Of a stretch of 33,582 nt of DNA, positions 8,443-17,015 are shown piece after piece. The DNA is from an uncultured Oribacterium sp. (GTDB lineage Bacteria > Bacillota > Clostridia > Lachnospirales > Lachnospiraceae). A program made the position numbers and the translations under genes. The stretch is from positions 1 through 33,582 of the forward strand of contig CABTMH010000004.1 in the NCBI GenBank assembly GCA_902485915.1. Direction: 5' to 3'. The notes beneath the pieces are model-generated. The model made no database searches and was not told the origin of the DNA. It worked only from the letters and a program-made list of their open reading frames with translations. The stretch's first letter is position 1, and each line of letters opens with the position of its first letter.

Positions 8443-9531
8443 ATGGTCACGGTCCTTTTATGTACATATAACGGTGCGGCCTACGTCCGCGCGCAGCTTC
8501 AGTCGATCCTCGATCAGACCGTGCAGGATCTGCATGTGGTAGTGTCGGATGACGGCTCCACGGATGAGACGCCTGCGATCGTCGAGGCGATGGCGGCAGC
8601 GCATCCTGGGCGCATCACGATCCTCCGGCAGGATCCTCCGACCGGCAGCGCGCAGCGGCATTTCCTGAAGCTCCTCGTGGAGCGGGCCTACGATGTGCCG
8701 GGCACAGAGACCACGGCGGTCGATACAGCTTCTGTGCAGCACTGTGTAAACGATGCTGCGTCGACACCGGGACAGCGACCGGCGGATGGGGCGCGCATGC
8801 GTGCTGACTACATCATGCTGTCCGACCAGGACGATGTATGGCTTCCGGAAAAGGTCGAGAAGACGCTCGTGCGTATGCAGGCGGACGAAGCGGCCTGCCG
8901 GGCCGCCGGAGAGCACAATGCTTCCATCCTGGTGCACTGCGATTCACGCATCGTCGACCGGACGCTCCGGGAGATCGCCCCGAGCTTCGTGACCTACCAG
9001 AAGATGACGCCATCCCGCTGTCAGCTCCAGCAGCTGCTCGTGCAGAACAACGTCGTCGGCGGTGCGATCATGATGAATCGCGCACTGGCGGAGCGCATCA
9101 CGGAGATCCCGGCGCACTGCGTCATGCATGACCAGTGGATCGCGCTCGTGGCGAGTGCCTTCGGACACATCGATTTCGTACCGGAGTCGCTCTATCTCTA
9201 CCGGCAGCACGGGGACAATGTCCTCGGCGCCGGCAAGGGCTCCCGCATCATGGAGATCCTCGGACGCTTCGGCATCGGCCGGAAGGACGGAAAAACGAAG
9301 GCCGAGATGGATGCGCACTCGCAGAGTGTGTACCGTGAGATGTTTCTCCAGGCGGAGAGCTTCCGGCGCTGCTTCGATGCGGAGCTCTCGACGAAGCAGA
9401 AGCAGCTGCTCGACGAGTTCACGGCGATTCCGAAGCGGAGTCGGCTGGGGAAGATCTGTACGATCCTCCGCTATGGTTTTACCTATAATTTATTTCACAG
9501 GACGGTGGGCGAATGTCTCTTTATCCAGTAA
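8443..9531 (+). CDS. Family 2 glycosyltransferase with an inserted linker
   Basis: An inverting GT-A glycosyltransferase of 362 residues. VTVLLCTYNG opens the fold, the nucleotide-binding SDDGSTDE carries D36/D37, and SDQDDVW at 127-133 provides the metal site, a pattern common in rhamnosyl- and galactosyltransferases of surface glycan clusters. Between FLKLLVE and ADYIMLSDQDD, where the family normally has only a few residues, there are about 38 extra residues (about 83-120) rich in Ala, Thr, Asp and Gly. The frame is intact on both sides, so this is an insertion, not a frameshift. AAGGAG lies 12 bases before the ATG. The 3' end overlaps the next gene by 19 bp. Confidence 0.9.
   Translation: MVTVLLCTYNGAAYVRAQLQSILDQTVQDLHVVVSDDGSTDETPAIVEAMAAAHPGRITILRQDPPTGSAQRHFLKLLVERAYDVPGTETTAVDTASVQHCVNDAASTPGQRPADGARMRADYIMLSDQDDVWLPEKVEKTLVRMQADEAACRAAGEHNASILVHCDSRIVDRTLREIAPSFVTYQKMTPSRCQLQQLLVQNNVVGGAIMMNRALAERITEIPAHCVMHDQWIALVASAFGHIDFVPESLYLYRQHGDNVLGAGKGSRIMEILGRFGIGRKDGKTKAEMDAHSQSVYREMFLQAESFRRCFDAELSTKQKQLLDEFTAIPKRSRLGKICTILRYGFTYNLFHRTVGECLFIQ
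8689..8802 (+). other. In-frame insertion in the GT2 gene (insert A)
   Basis: About 114 bp coding for a polar, low-complexity linker between the nucleotide-binding half and the metal-binding SDQDD motif. It contains less biased codons than the flanks (for example gat, aca, gta aac) and one Cys. Boundaries are approximate because they rest on remembered family patterns rather than an alignment. Confidence 0.5.
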
Positions 9532-10493
9532 ATGACATCATGGTCTCGGTATGTGTCGTGACCTACAACCATGAAAAGTATATCGGCACCTGCCTCGATC
9601 ACATCCTCCGGCAGCGCCGGAAGTTCCGCATCGAGATCCTCATCCATGATGACGCCTCGACGGATGGGGCGCAGGATGTGATCCGGGCCTATCAGAAACG
9701 CTATCCGGACATCATCAAGCCGATTCTCCGGGTGGAGAATCAGTACAGTAAGGGCATCACGAACATCTCGGGTGCCTTTAATTTTCCGCGCGCAGTCGGT
9801 AAGTATATCGCGCTCACGGATGGTGATGACTACTGGTGCGACGAGTATAAGCTGCAGCGGCAGGTGGAGTACATGGAGGCGCATCCGGAGTGCGGGTTCA
9901 CCTTCCACTCGGCGAAGGTGGTCAATGAGGATGGCGCCCTCGTGAATGGAGAGCTCATGCGTCCGTATCACGCATCCCGTGTGGTTAAACCGGCGGAGCT
10001 TGTGGATAAAGCCATCGGAAGCCCCTTCGCGAGCTTCCTCCTGCGACGGGAAATCGTCGAAAAACTGCCGGATTACTATGTGGACTGTCCGGTCGGCGAC
10101 CGTCCGCTCGAGCTGATGGCGGCGGATTTCGGGGACAGCTACTACTTCGATGAGCCGATGAGTGTATATCGTTTCGGCATCCGGGGGTCCTGGACCGAGA
10201 CGCAGCTGAGCGGAGATTATGTGGAGAAGCAGCGGAAATATGCCGCCGATATGTGGAAAATGTATCACCGCTTCGATGCAGCGACCGGTGGACGCTTCCA
10301 TGAGGCCTGTGAACACGCAGGTCGGCGTGTGGAATTCCTGACCGCCGTCAACACACGGAACTTCGACCTGATCTACCAGCCGGAAAATGCAGACTTCCTG
10401 CAGGAGCTGAGCCGTCATGACCGCTTCTTCATCGACTTCGAGCATCGCTTCCCGAAACTGTATCATGGACTTCGGAGATTATTAAAAAAATGA
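9513..10493 (+). CDS. Family 2 glycosyltransferase
   Basis: A GT-A glycosyltransferase of 326 residues: VSVCVVTYNHEKYI at the N-terminus, HDDASTDG with D46/D47 for nucleotide binding, and LTDGDDYW around 101-108 for metal binding. The following FHSAKVV segment and the end of the sequence fit the glycosyltransferase subfamily found in polysaccharide loci. The start at 9513 is preferred because ggtgggcg lies just upstream, whereas the ATG at 9540 has no ribosome binding site. It overlaps the preceding gene by 19 bp and the following flippase by 4 bp (atga), so translation of module A is strongly coupled. Confidence 0.9.
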   Translation: MSLYPVNDIMVSVCVVTYNHEKYIGTCLDHILRQRRKFRIEILIHDDASTDGAQDVIRAYQKRYPDIIKPILRVENQYSKGITNISGAFNFPRAVGKYIALTDGDDYWCDEYKLQRQVEYMEAHPECGFTFHSAKVVNEDGALVNGELMRPYHASRVVKPAELVDKAIGSPFASFLLRREIVEKLPDYYVDCPVGDRPLELMAADFGDSYYFDEPMSVYRFGIRGSWTETQLSGDYVEKQRKYAADMWKMYHRFDAATGGRFHEACEHAGRRVEFLTAVNTRNFDLIYQPENADFLQELSRHDRFFIDFEHRFPKLYHGLRRLLKK

Positions 10494-11944
10494 CAGAGAA
10501 TTCACTGAAATCAAAGGTGGTGCATGGCCTGTTCTGGAAGGTCCTGGAGCAGGGAGGCTCTCAGGGCATCCAGTTCATCGTCGCCCTCGTGCTCGCGCGT
10601 CTCATGACGCCGGAGGAGTATGGTACGATCAGTCTCATCACCATCTTCATCACCATCGCAAACACCCTCGTGCAGTCCGGCTTTGCAACGGCGCTCGTAC
10701 AGGGGAAGGAGATCGAGGAGGAGGATTACTCCTCGGTCTTCTGGATATCGATGCTGCTGTCCGTCGTGCTCTACATCGCACTTTTCATCGGTGCCCCATG
10801 GATCGCCGCGTACTTCCGCACACCGGTGCTCGAGCCCCTCGTCCGGGTGATGGGCGTCGTTCTCTTCCCGGGTGCCGTGGTCTCGATTCAGACGGCGTTT
10901 GTATCGAGAAATCTTCGCTTCCGTCAGCTCTTTCAGTCGACGATGGTCGCCGTCGTGATCTCCGGTGTCGTTTCCATCGCACTTGCGATGCAGGGCTTCG
11001 GCGTCTGGGCGATGGCAGCGCAGCAGATCGTTTACTACTTCGCCCTGATGCTCGTGCTTTTCGTGACGATCCGCTGGTATCCGCGTATCCTGCTTCGGAC
11101 GGAGCGCCTTCGGAAGCTCTTCGCCTTCGGATGGAAGATCCTCGTTTCCGGACTCCTCGATACGCTGTGGCAGAACATCTACGGTCTCATCATCGGTCGG
11201 AAATATACGAGTGCCGATCTCGGGGCATATAACCGCGGTGAGCAGTTTCCGAAGATCATCTCGACGAACCTCGCGACCGCGATCCAGTCCGTACTCCTGC
11301 CGGCCTACAGTAAGAAGCAGGACGACCCGAACACACTGCAGCGTATGGCACGCCGCTCGATCCGACTCAGCGCCTTCGTGCTCTTTCCGATGATGGCGGG
11401 CCTCGCCGCGGTGGCGGAGCCGCTGGTGACCCTGCTCCTCACGGAGAAGTGGCTGGTGGCTGCCCCGTACCTCGTGCTGCTCGCGGTCAGCTATGCGACC
11501 TATCCGATCCACATCATCAACCTCCAGGTCATGAACGCGATGGGACGCTCGGATCTCTTCCTGAAGCTCGAGATCATAAAAAAAGCACTCGGGATCGTAA
11601 TCCTGGTGCTCAGTTTACCGCTCGGCATCTGGCCGATGCTTCTGTTTAAGGTGGTGGATGAGTATCTCTGCACCTTCATCAACGCCTGGCCGAACCGGAC
11701 GCTGATCGGCTACGGACCGCTTCGCCAGTGGGCGGATGTCCTGCCGAGTGCGGTCATCTCTATCGTGATGGGCGTCGTGGTCTACCTCCTACATCGACTG
11801 CCGCTCGGGGTGCTCCCGATGCTGCTGCTTCAGATGCTGGTCGGCGTGGTCGTCTATCTGCTGCTGTCGCTCCTCTTTAACCGCGAGCCCCTGCAGTATA
11901 TTTACGGGCTAGCTGCAGGACGTACTCCAGCGTCTGATAGATAA
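10490..11944 (+). CDS. Polysaccharide flippase, MOP superfamily (first copy)
   Basis: A 484-residue, highly hydrophobic protein with about 12-14 membrane segments. The N-terminal pattern WKVLEQGGSQGIQFIVALVL followed by ARLMTPEEYG is typical of the polysaccharide transporter (PST/Wzx-like) branch of the MOP exporters, which move undecaprenyl-linked oligosaccharides across the membrane. It starts by the four-base overlap atga with the upstream GT2. Its 3' end overlaps the convergent minus-strand GT2 gene by 68 bp. A second flippase sits in module B at 17710-18993, so each glycosyltransferase group has its own. Confidence 0.92.
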   Translation: MTENSLKSKVVHGLFWKVLEQGGSQGIQFIVALVLARLMTPEEYGTISLITIFITIANTLVQSGFATALVQGKEIEEEDYSSVFWISMLLSVVLYIALFIGAPWIAAYFRTPVLEPLVRVMGVVLFPGAVVSIQTAFVSRNLRFRQLFQSTMVAVVISGVVSIALAMQGFGVWAMAAQQIVYYFALMLVLFVTIRWYPRILLRTERLRKLFAFGWKILVSGLLDTLWQNIYGLIIGRKYTSADLGAYNRGEQFPKIISTNLATAIQSVLLPAYSKKQDDPNTLQRMARRSIRLSAFVLFPMMAGLAAVAEPLVTLLLTEKWLVAAPYLVLLAVSYATYPIHIINLQVMNAMGRSDLFLKLEIIKKALGIVILVLSLPLGIWPMLLFKVVDEYLCTFINAWPNRTLIGYGPLRQWADVLPSAVISIVMGVVVYLLHRLPLGVLPMLLLQMLVGVVVYLLLSLLFNREPLQYIYGLAAGRTPASDR

Positions 11945-12926
11945 GTCGAAACTCGATCGAGAGGTATCGTAAAAACGGTACCTCTTTTAATTTGGCCTTT
12001 TCGAGCTGCTTTCGGGTACGGATCCCCTCGAGAAGCCCTGCGGCATACTCTTTTCCGAAGCCCTTTCGGAGGAAAAAGAGCTGCTTCACGAGGAAGCCGA
12101 GGAGAAGCGGGGAGGCATTCGCGAGGAGCATGAGCGTCGGCATGTTCTTATAGAGAAGATAGACGGAATTCCGCGCGCTGAGGCGGACCTTAAAGGCGTT
12201 ATACTTCGAGCCGCTGGTGCCGGAGCCGACATGCTCGACGACGGCGCTCGGGCAGTAGAGCACACGGTAGCCATAGAGCTGTGCCCGGTAGCAGACATCG
12301 ATGTCCTCGAGGTAGGCGAAGTGATGCTCATCGAAGAGACCGACCTCTCGAAAGAGGGAGGTCCGGTACATCGCGGCCCCCGCACAGGCAGAGAATACAT
12401 AGGCTTCCCGGCTCCAGACCGGCTTCTCGGCACACTCGCCGAGCCCATGCTGGAACTGCCAGCCGAGGAGGGTGTAAGCATCCCCGGCATCATCGATCTG
12501 ATGTGGATCATGCATCTTCACCATCTTACTGGAGAGGGCGAAGATACGCTTTTTCGTATCCTGATCCATACGACGTTCGAGTGCTTCGATGAAGTCCGGG
12601 CGGACCTTCGTATCGTTATTGAGCAGCAGCGTGAATTTGTAGTGATCCTCGAGTGCCTGTCGGATGCCCTGGTTGACCGCTCCGGAGAAACCGAGGTTCG
12701 TGTCGTTCAGAAGCAGCTTCCGCCGCGCAGGATCCTCCGCCTGCCACGTGCGGAGCCAGGTGATATCCTCTCCGCCGGAAGCATTGTCGATCACGAGGGT
12801 CGTAAAATCTGTCACCGTCTGACGGGACAGCGCTTCCATGCAGTCCGGCAGGAAGCGAAGACCATTGTAGTTCGGAATCACGACCAGGGTACGGCTCGTG
12901 TTATGTGTGGTTTCAGATGTCGGCAT
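11877..12926 (-). CDS. Family 2 glycosyltransferase (minus strand)
   Basis: A 349-residue glycosyltransferase resembling WbbL/rhamnosyltransferase-type GT2 enzymes. RTLVVIPNYNG starts the fold, VIDNASG and TNLGFSGAVNQGI follow, LLLNNDTKVRPDF holds the metal-site region, and FAYLEDIDVCYRAQLYGYR carries the ED motif; an amphipathic C-terminal part probably contacts the membrane. The start at 12926 has a GAGGT site 9 bases upstream. An in-frame ATG at 12980 lies inside a long hairpin and was rejected. It is downstream of the L,D-transpeptidase on the same strand and converges on the flippase with a 68-bp tail-to-tail overlap. Confidence 0.9.
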   Translation of the reverse strand: MPTSETTHNTSRTLVVIPNYNGLRFLPDCMEALSRQTVTDFTTLVIDNASGGEDITWLRTWQAEDPARRKLLLNDTNLGFSGAVNQGIRQALEDHYKFTLLLNNDTKVRPDFIEALERRMDQDTKKRIFALSSKMVKMHDPHQIDDAGDAYTLLGWQFQHGLGECAEKPVWSREAYVFSACAGAAMYRTSLFREVGLFDEHHFAYLEDIDVCYRAQLYGYRVLYCPSAVVEHVGSGTSGSKYNAFKVRLSARNSVYLLYKNMPTLMLLANASPLLLGFLVKQLFFLRKGFGKEYAAGLLEGIRTRKQLEKAKLKEVPFLRYLSIEFRLIYQTLEYVLQLARKYTAGARG

Positions 12927-12954
12927 AGACAGATACCTCGATTCAGATGATGGA

Positions 12955-12998
12955 CAGGCTGCCCCACGATCGGTGAACACCGTTCGTGGGGCAGCCTG
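12955..12998 (-). terminator. Long hairpin between L,D-transpeptidase and GT2 genes
   Basis: A 44-bp near-perfect palindrome: a 15-bp perfect stem (caggctgccccacga with tcgtggggcagcctg), one T-T mismatch, then a 5-bp inner stem cggtg/caccg. Read on the minus strand it follows the transpeptidase stop but has no T-run after it and ends 28 bp before the GT2 start, so it may act as a weak terminator or RNA processing/stability element. A related hairpin occurs at 21941-21990. Confidence 0.7.
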
Positions 12999-13028
12999 CG
13001 TTATTTAATATTTAAGTAGAAATCAGTT

Positions 13029-14669
13029 TTACTGTGGTTCGCCCTGGCCGGCTGCAGCAGCGGATTCTGCTTCCTTCACGGCCTGCTCTTCAGCGGCGCG
13101 TGCAGCCGCATCCTGCTGTGCGGTGACGACCGGATCGGTCGGATCGTAGGTCTGGTTTCTCGGGATCGGCTGCTCGATGGCATCCTTCTCGATCGGGCCC
13201 TTATCCCACATATCGTTATAGATGATGACTGGTGTGCCGTTTCCACAGTTGTTGTAGATCCATGCACAGTCGACGGCCTTCAGACGGATACATCCACCGG
13301 AAACCGCGTCATCCATGTAGTTATAGTTGATGGCGTCGAGCGTGTTGTGATCCGGTGAGCTGTAGAGCAGTGAGTGGAGCAGGTACGGACCGTTAAAGCG
13401 GCTCAGGAACTGGCAGTAGCAGCCCTCATGCATGAAGTGCCATCTGTACTTCGCGTAGATCTTAAAGGAGCCGAGCGGTGTATCGGTACCGACGGTGACC
13501 ATCAGGGTCTTGTACGGGATGGTGAAGTTGCCGCTTTCATCCTTCGTCATGACATAGGCGGTTCTCGTCGCCTTATTGATACGGATCGCGTAGCTGGACT
13601 GTGCGCCCATGACGCCGGAGAGATCCTTCAGTGCGACACCCTTCTCATCGAAATAGATGTTATAGCCATCGACGGCATGCCAGCCGGTGACCGCGACACC
13701 ATCGACGAAGTAGTACTGGTTCGAATCCTCATCGAAGCCCCAGCCGGTATAGGCACGGCCATCTCCGGTGATATAGCGGGCACCCTCCGAGGTGATGATG
13801 ACACCCTCGTTGTTTGCATTATCCAGCGGCTTCGTGGTCTCATACGGGAACGGAACGTCCTTGCGCCAGTAAGCGAGCTTGATGGCACAGATGTAGCGAT
13901 TCGGATCACCGATGACGCCGACGGCCTGGCCTTCACGTGCCCAGTCGGTGACGGTACCATCGTTCAGAACGGCTCTATAGTACAGGGTGCCATACTTATG
14001 AGAGTTGCCCTTTACACGGAGCTGCATCGCAGATACGATGCCCTGGTTCGGTGTGTTCTCCTTCGATGCGGCCCATGGACCCCAGCCGGCGTTTGCACTA
14101 TAGGTTCTGTAGTACCAGCGTGCGATGCCGGCGTGCTCCAGATAGAAGCTGGTGAAGCCGTTCGGTGCATAGGCGAAGGACTCGTTCTGTACGGTGGTCG
14201 CCCAGTCGATACGGTTGCCGTTCGCATCCTTGATGAAATAGGTGCCGAGCGGGATCAGGTTCAGCACCGGATCGGCCTGCATATCACCCGTACTGTCGAC
14301 CGTCATGTATGGACGGATCGTCTCCACGACCGGATTAATCTTCGGCAGCATCTTATTTCCGGTGCTGGCGCTCATACCGCTGGCTGTAGCTACAGCATCG
14401 CTTGTGGTCTGCGCAGCCCCCGGCAGAACCGTACCCGGTGCGGTGGTACCGGCAGGAACGACGGTGTTTACCGGTGCCTGTGCAGCGGCCGGAGCGGTCG
14501 TCGTGCCGCTGGTCTGATTTGAGAAGTCCACCGTGGCCGTGGTGCCCGCGTCATGGATCTCGAACTGCGGGGTCATGTTATCGCCCGGTGTGGCGGCGAG
14601 GGTGGTCAGCGGCTGCGCTATCATCATAGCGGCAGCAGCCACGATCGCAAGTGTGCGCTTCATACTCAT
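13029..14669 (-). CDS. Secreted L,D-transpeptidase with wall-binding repeats
   Basis: A 546-residue exported enzyme that would form 3-3 peptide crosslinks in peptidoglycan or attach proteins to it. Residues 1-25 are a signal peptide (MKRT, hydrophobic core, cleavage near LAA-TP). A Thr/Ala/Pro-rich linker follows, then aromatic segments resembling clostridial hydrophobic (ChW-type) repeats and glucan-binding type repeats (YTGWGFDEDSNQYYFVDG, VTGWHAVDGYNIYFDEKG). The C-terminal YkuD domain has H432 and the catalytic C460 in SGGCIRL; Gly replaces the His of the commoner SHGC. A tail of about 50 Ala/Glu/Gln-rich residues ends the protein. GGAGG lies 9 bases before the ATG. Its place inside a glycan locus suggests coordinated wall building. 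Confidence 0.93.
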   Translation of the reverse strand: MSMKRTLAIVAAAAMMIAQPLTTLAATPGDNMTPQFEIHDAGTTATVDFSNQTSGTTTAPAAAQAPVNTVVPAGTTAPGTVLPGAAQTTSDAVATASGMSASTGNKMLPKINPVVETIRPYMTVDSTGDMQADPVLNLIPLGTYFIKDANGNRIDWATTVQNESFAYAPNGFTSFYLEHAGIARWYYRTYSANAGWGPWAASKENTPNQGIVSAMQLRVKGNSHKYGTLYYRAVLNDGTVTDWAREGQAVGVIGDPNRYICAIKLAYWRKDVPFPYETTKPLDNANNEGVIITSEGARYITGDGRAYTGWGFDEDSNQYYFVDGVAVTGWHAVDGYNIYFDEKGVALKDLSGVMGAQSSYAIRINKATRTAYVMTKDESGNFTIPYKTLMVTVGTDTPLGSFKIYAKYRWHFMHEGCYCQFLSRFNGPYLLHSLLYSSPDHNTLDAINYNYMDDAVSGGCIRLKAVDCAWIYNNCGNGTPVIIYNDMWDKGPIEKDAIEQPIPRNQTYDPTDPVVTAQQDAAARAAEEQAVKEAESAAAAGQGEPQ

Positions 14670-14750
14670 ACATTAAATCCTCCAAGATTTAAAATGGTTA
14701 AATTTTCTGCCTAAAAGATAACACAAAAGCCGGGCGCTTTCCACCCTGGG

Positions 14751-14779
14751 TTTACATTTTAAATGCAATATTATAGAAT
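14751..14779 (+). promoter_or_regulatory. Promoter of glycan module B
   Basis: TTTACA at 14751-14756 and TAGAAT at 14774-14779 are separated by exactly 17 bp, each one base from the vegetative sigma consensus. Transcription would begin about 80 bp before the aminotransferase gene. On the opposite strand a perfect tataat (complement of 14770-14775) overlaps it and could serve the L,D-transpeptidase, giving overlapping divergent promoters. Confidence 0.7.
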
Positions 14780-14801
14780 CGTAACGAGTTCGTCAGAATG
14801 T

Positions 14802-14811
14802 CGAAATTTCG
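14802..14811. promoter_or_regulatory. Palindrome cgaaatttcg, possible operator
   Basis: A perfect 10-bp palindrome just downstream of the predicted module B start site, followed by a partial echo, gaaattcg. Its position in an AT-rich divergent gap suits a repressor site, but no partner protein is identified. Confidence 0.3.
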
Positions 14812-14867
14812 TAGGAAATTCGTAATTTTCACATCGACGAAGCCGCCGAAGCGGCAGGAGAAAAATC

Positions 14868-15974
14868 ATGAGTGATTCAAAAATCATCAACGTCACGCGC
14901 GCCAGTCTGCCGCCGCTCTCCGAGTACGAGGAGCTGCTGCAGCATATCTGGGACACGGCGTGGCTTACAAATATGGGCGAGTACCACGAGACGCTTCGGG
15001 CGAAGCTTCAGGACTATCTGAAGGTCGGCTCCGTGCAGCTCTTCGTGAACGGACACAGTGCGCTGGAGTTTCTGCTGCAGGCGATGGACCTCCATGGCGA
15101 GGTCATCACGACACCGTTTTCCTTCGCCTCCACGACCCATGCGATCGTGCGGAACGGCCTCACGCCGGTCTTCTGTGATATCAACATGCGGGACTATACG
15201 ATCGATGTCGATCAGCTCGAGTCCCTGATCACCGAGCGCACCAGCGCGATCGTACCAGTGCATGTCTATGGAAACATCTGCGATGTTCACCGGATTCAGG
15301 AGATCGCCGATCGTCATCATCTGAAGGTCATCTATGATGCCGCGCACACCTTCGGCGAGGAGCTGGATGGGCAGGGCGTCGGCACCTTTGGGGATGCCTC
15401 GATGTTTTCCTTCCATGCGACGAAGGTCTTTAATTCCATCGAGGGTGGTGCCGTCACGACCGGAAAGCCGGATCCGGCGCTGATGGAGAAGCTGTATGAG
15501 CTGAAAAACTTCGGTATCCTCGGGCAGGAGGAGGTCGCATCGGTCGGCGGCAACGGAAAGATGAACGAGTTTGCGGCGGCGATGGGCCTCTGTAATCTGC
15601 GTCATGTGGACGAGTACATCGCGAAGCGGAAGCGCGTGTTCGAGCGCTACCGTGCGTATCTCGCGGAGGTGCCGGGGATCATATTCCCGGAGATTCCGGC
15701 GAAGCTGAAGTCGAACTATGCCTATATGCCGGTACGCTTCCATGACTATACGTACACGCGGGACGAGATCTTCGACCGTCTGAAGGCGGAAAACATCCGT
15801 GCCCGGAAGTACTTCTATCCTTGCATCAATGCCTACAGCTGTTACCAGGACCGCTATGATGTGAAGGATACGCCACATGCACTGCTGGTGAGCCAGGAGA
15901 TCCTGACCCTGCCGATGTATCCGGACCTCGCACTCGAGGATGTGGACCGGATCTGCAGCATCATCCTCGGATAA
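14868..15974 (+). CDS. DegT/DnrJ-family sugar aminotransferase
   Basis: A PLP-dependent aminotransferase of 368 residues acting on a nucleotide-linked keto sugar. FVNGHSALEFLL, TTPFSFASTTHAIV and FCDI form the conserved N-terminal part; D157-A-A-H160 contacts the cofactor and SFHATKVFN holds the catalytic K186. The FSFHATKVFN/IEGGA form resembles VioA/FdtB-type enzymes that aminate dTDP-4-keto-6-deoxyglucose or its isomers. Since rfbA and rfbB in this window make that substrate, dTDP-4-amino-4,6-dideoxyglucose is a plausible product, though the position specificity is inferred. AGGAG lies upstream of the ATG. The gene leads module B and is 17 bp ahead of the ATP-grasp gene. Confidence 0.9.
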   Translation: MSDSKIINVTRASLPPLSEYEELLQHIWDTAWLTNMGEYHETLRAKLQDYLKVGSVQLFVNGHSALEFLLQAMDLHGEVITTPFSFASTTHAIVRNGLTPVFCDINMRDYTIDVDQLESLITERTSAIVPVHVYGNICDVHRIQEIADRHHLKVIYDAAHTFGEELDGQGVGTFGDASMFSFHATKVFNSIEGGAVTTGKPDPALMEKLYELKNFGILGQEEVASVGGNGKMNEFAAAMGLCNLRHVDEYIAKRKRVFERYRAYLAEVPGIIFPEIPAKLKSNYAYMPVRFHDYTYTRDEIFDRLKAENIRARKYFYPCINAYSCYQDRYDVKDTPHALLVSQEILTLPMYPDLALEDVDRICSIILG

Positions 15975-15991
15975 GTGAGAAAGGCAATCGT

Positions 15992-17014
15992 ATGAATACA
16001 ACACAGCGTACCGCCCTGGTCACGGCGATCGGCTCCTTCAGTGCCGATGCGGTGATCCGGACACTGCGTCAGGAGGGCTGGCGCATCATCGGCACGGATA
16101 TATATGAAGCAGACTGGGTGGCGGCCTCCCTCATGGTGGACGCCTTTTATCAGGCACCGTATGCGAGTGAGGAGGAGAAGTATATCGACTTCATCCGGGA
16201 CATCTGCACCCGGGAGCAGGTCAGCCGTATCCTGCCGCTCATCGACGTCGAGGTCGATGCACTGAATCGGCATCGTGCGGAGATCGAGACCGGGGACTGC
16301 CGGATCTGCATGTCGCCGGAGAAGAGTATCCGTATCCTGCGTGATAAATTCGAGATGAAGGCGCTCGTGGACGGGGTGCTCGACGAGTGTCCGGAGGAGA
16401 TCCGGAGGGCCGTTCGGACGATTCCGACCGAGCGTGCATCGGAGATCGATTTCGAGACGGTCAGCTATCCGATCATCCTGAAGCCGGTCGATGGCCGCAG
16501 CTCCAGCGGGCTCTACCGTATCTACCAGGAGGATCAGCTCGGCTTCGCATTTTCGAGTATCATGGACCCGACAAAGCTCGAGGATTCCAGTCTCGACACG
16601 TACATCGTGCAGCCGATGATCAAGGGCCATGTCATCACCGTGGATGTGATTCGTGATGCCGTAGGTCACTGTACAGCCGTTCCACGTGAGGAGCTGCTGC
16701 GTACACCGAACGGCGCAGGGCTTTCAGTACGCGTGTTTGAGGATCCGGTACTGGAGGCAGCCTGCCGCGCGATCGCAGAACGGGCGGAGATTCTCGGCTG
16801 TGTGAACTTCGAGTTCATCCGGGGAGAGGGCTCCGGCATCTACTATTTCATCGAGTGTAATCCGCGTTTCGCAGGCGGTGTCGCCTTCACGGAGCTCGCA
16901 GAGGTACCGGCGGTGCACATGCATCTCGCGATTTTCGACGGCGATGAAATCAGCGGAGAAGAGAAGCCGGTGACGGGCTTCATGACCAGAAAATATCAGG
17001 AATTCAGGATGTGA
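15992..17014 (+). CDS. ATP-grasp ligase
   Basis: A 340-residue carboxylate-amine/thiol ligase of the ATP-grasp superfamily, similar in layout to PylC and carbamoyl-phosphate synthase-like members. The N-terminal Rossmann-like domain starts TALVTAIGSFSADAVIRTL; the ATP-binding lysine is likely K164 in IILKPVDGRSSSG; metal ligands E288 and N290 lie in IECNPRFAGG. GAAAGG sits 8 bases before the ATG. Such enzymes join a carboxylate to an amine using ATP. Next to a sugar aminotransferase, the simplest idea is amide formation on the new amino sugar, for example with an amino acid; this is inference. Ends 1 bp before the next start. Confidence 0.85.
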   Translation: MNTTQRTALVTAIGSFSADAVIRTLRQEGWRIIGTDIYEADWVAASLMVDAFYQAPYASEEEKYIDFIRDICTREQVSRILPLIDVEVDALNRHRAEIETGDCRICMSPEKSIRILRDKFEMKALVDGVLDECPEEIRRAVRTIPTERASEIDFETVSYPIILKPVDGRSSSGLYRIYQEDQLGFAFSSIMDPTKLEDSSLDTYIVQPMIKGHVITVDVIRDAVGHCTAVPREELLRTPNGAGLSVRVFEDPVLEAACRAIAERAEILGCVNFEFIRGEGSGIYYFIECNPRFAGGVAFTELAEVPAVHMHLAIFDGDEISGEEKPVTGFMTRKYQEFRM

Positions 17015-17015
17015 A

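Noticed and set aside
8458..9422. Long frames opposite and alongside the GT2 gene
   Set aside because: They are shadows produced by GC-rich codon bias; they lack ribosome sites and show Arg/Ser-rich low-complexity translations.
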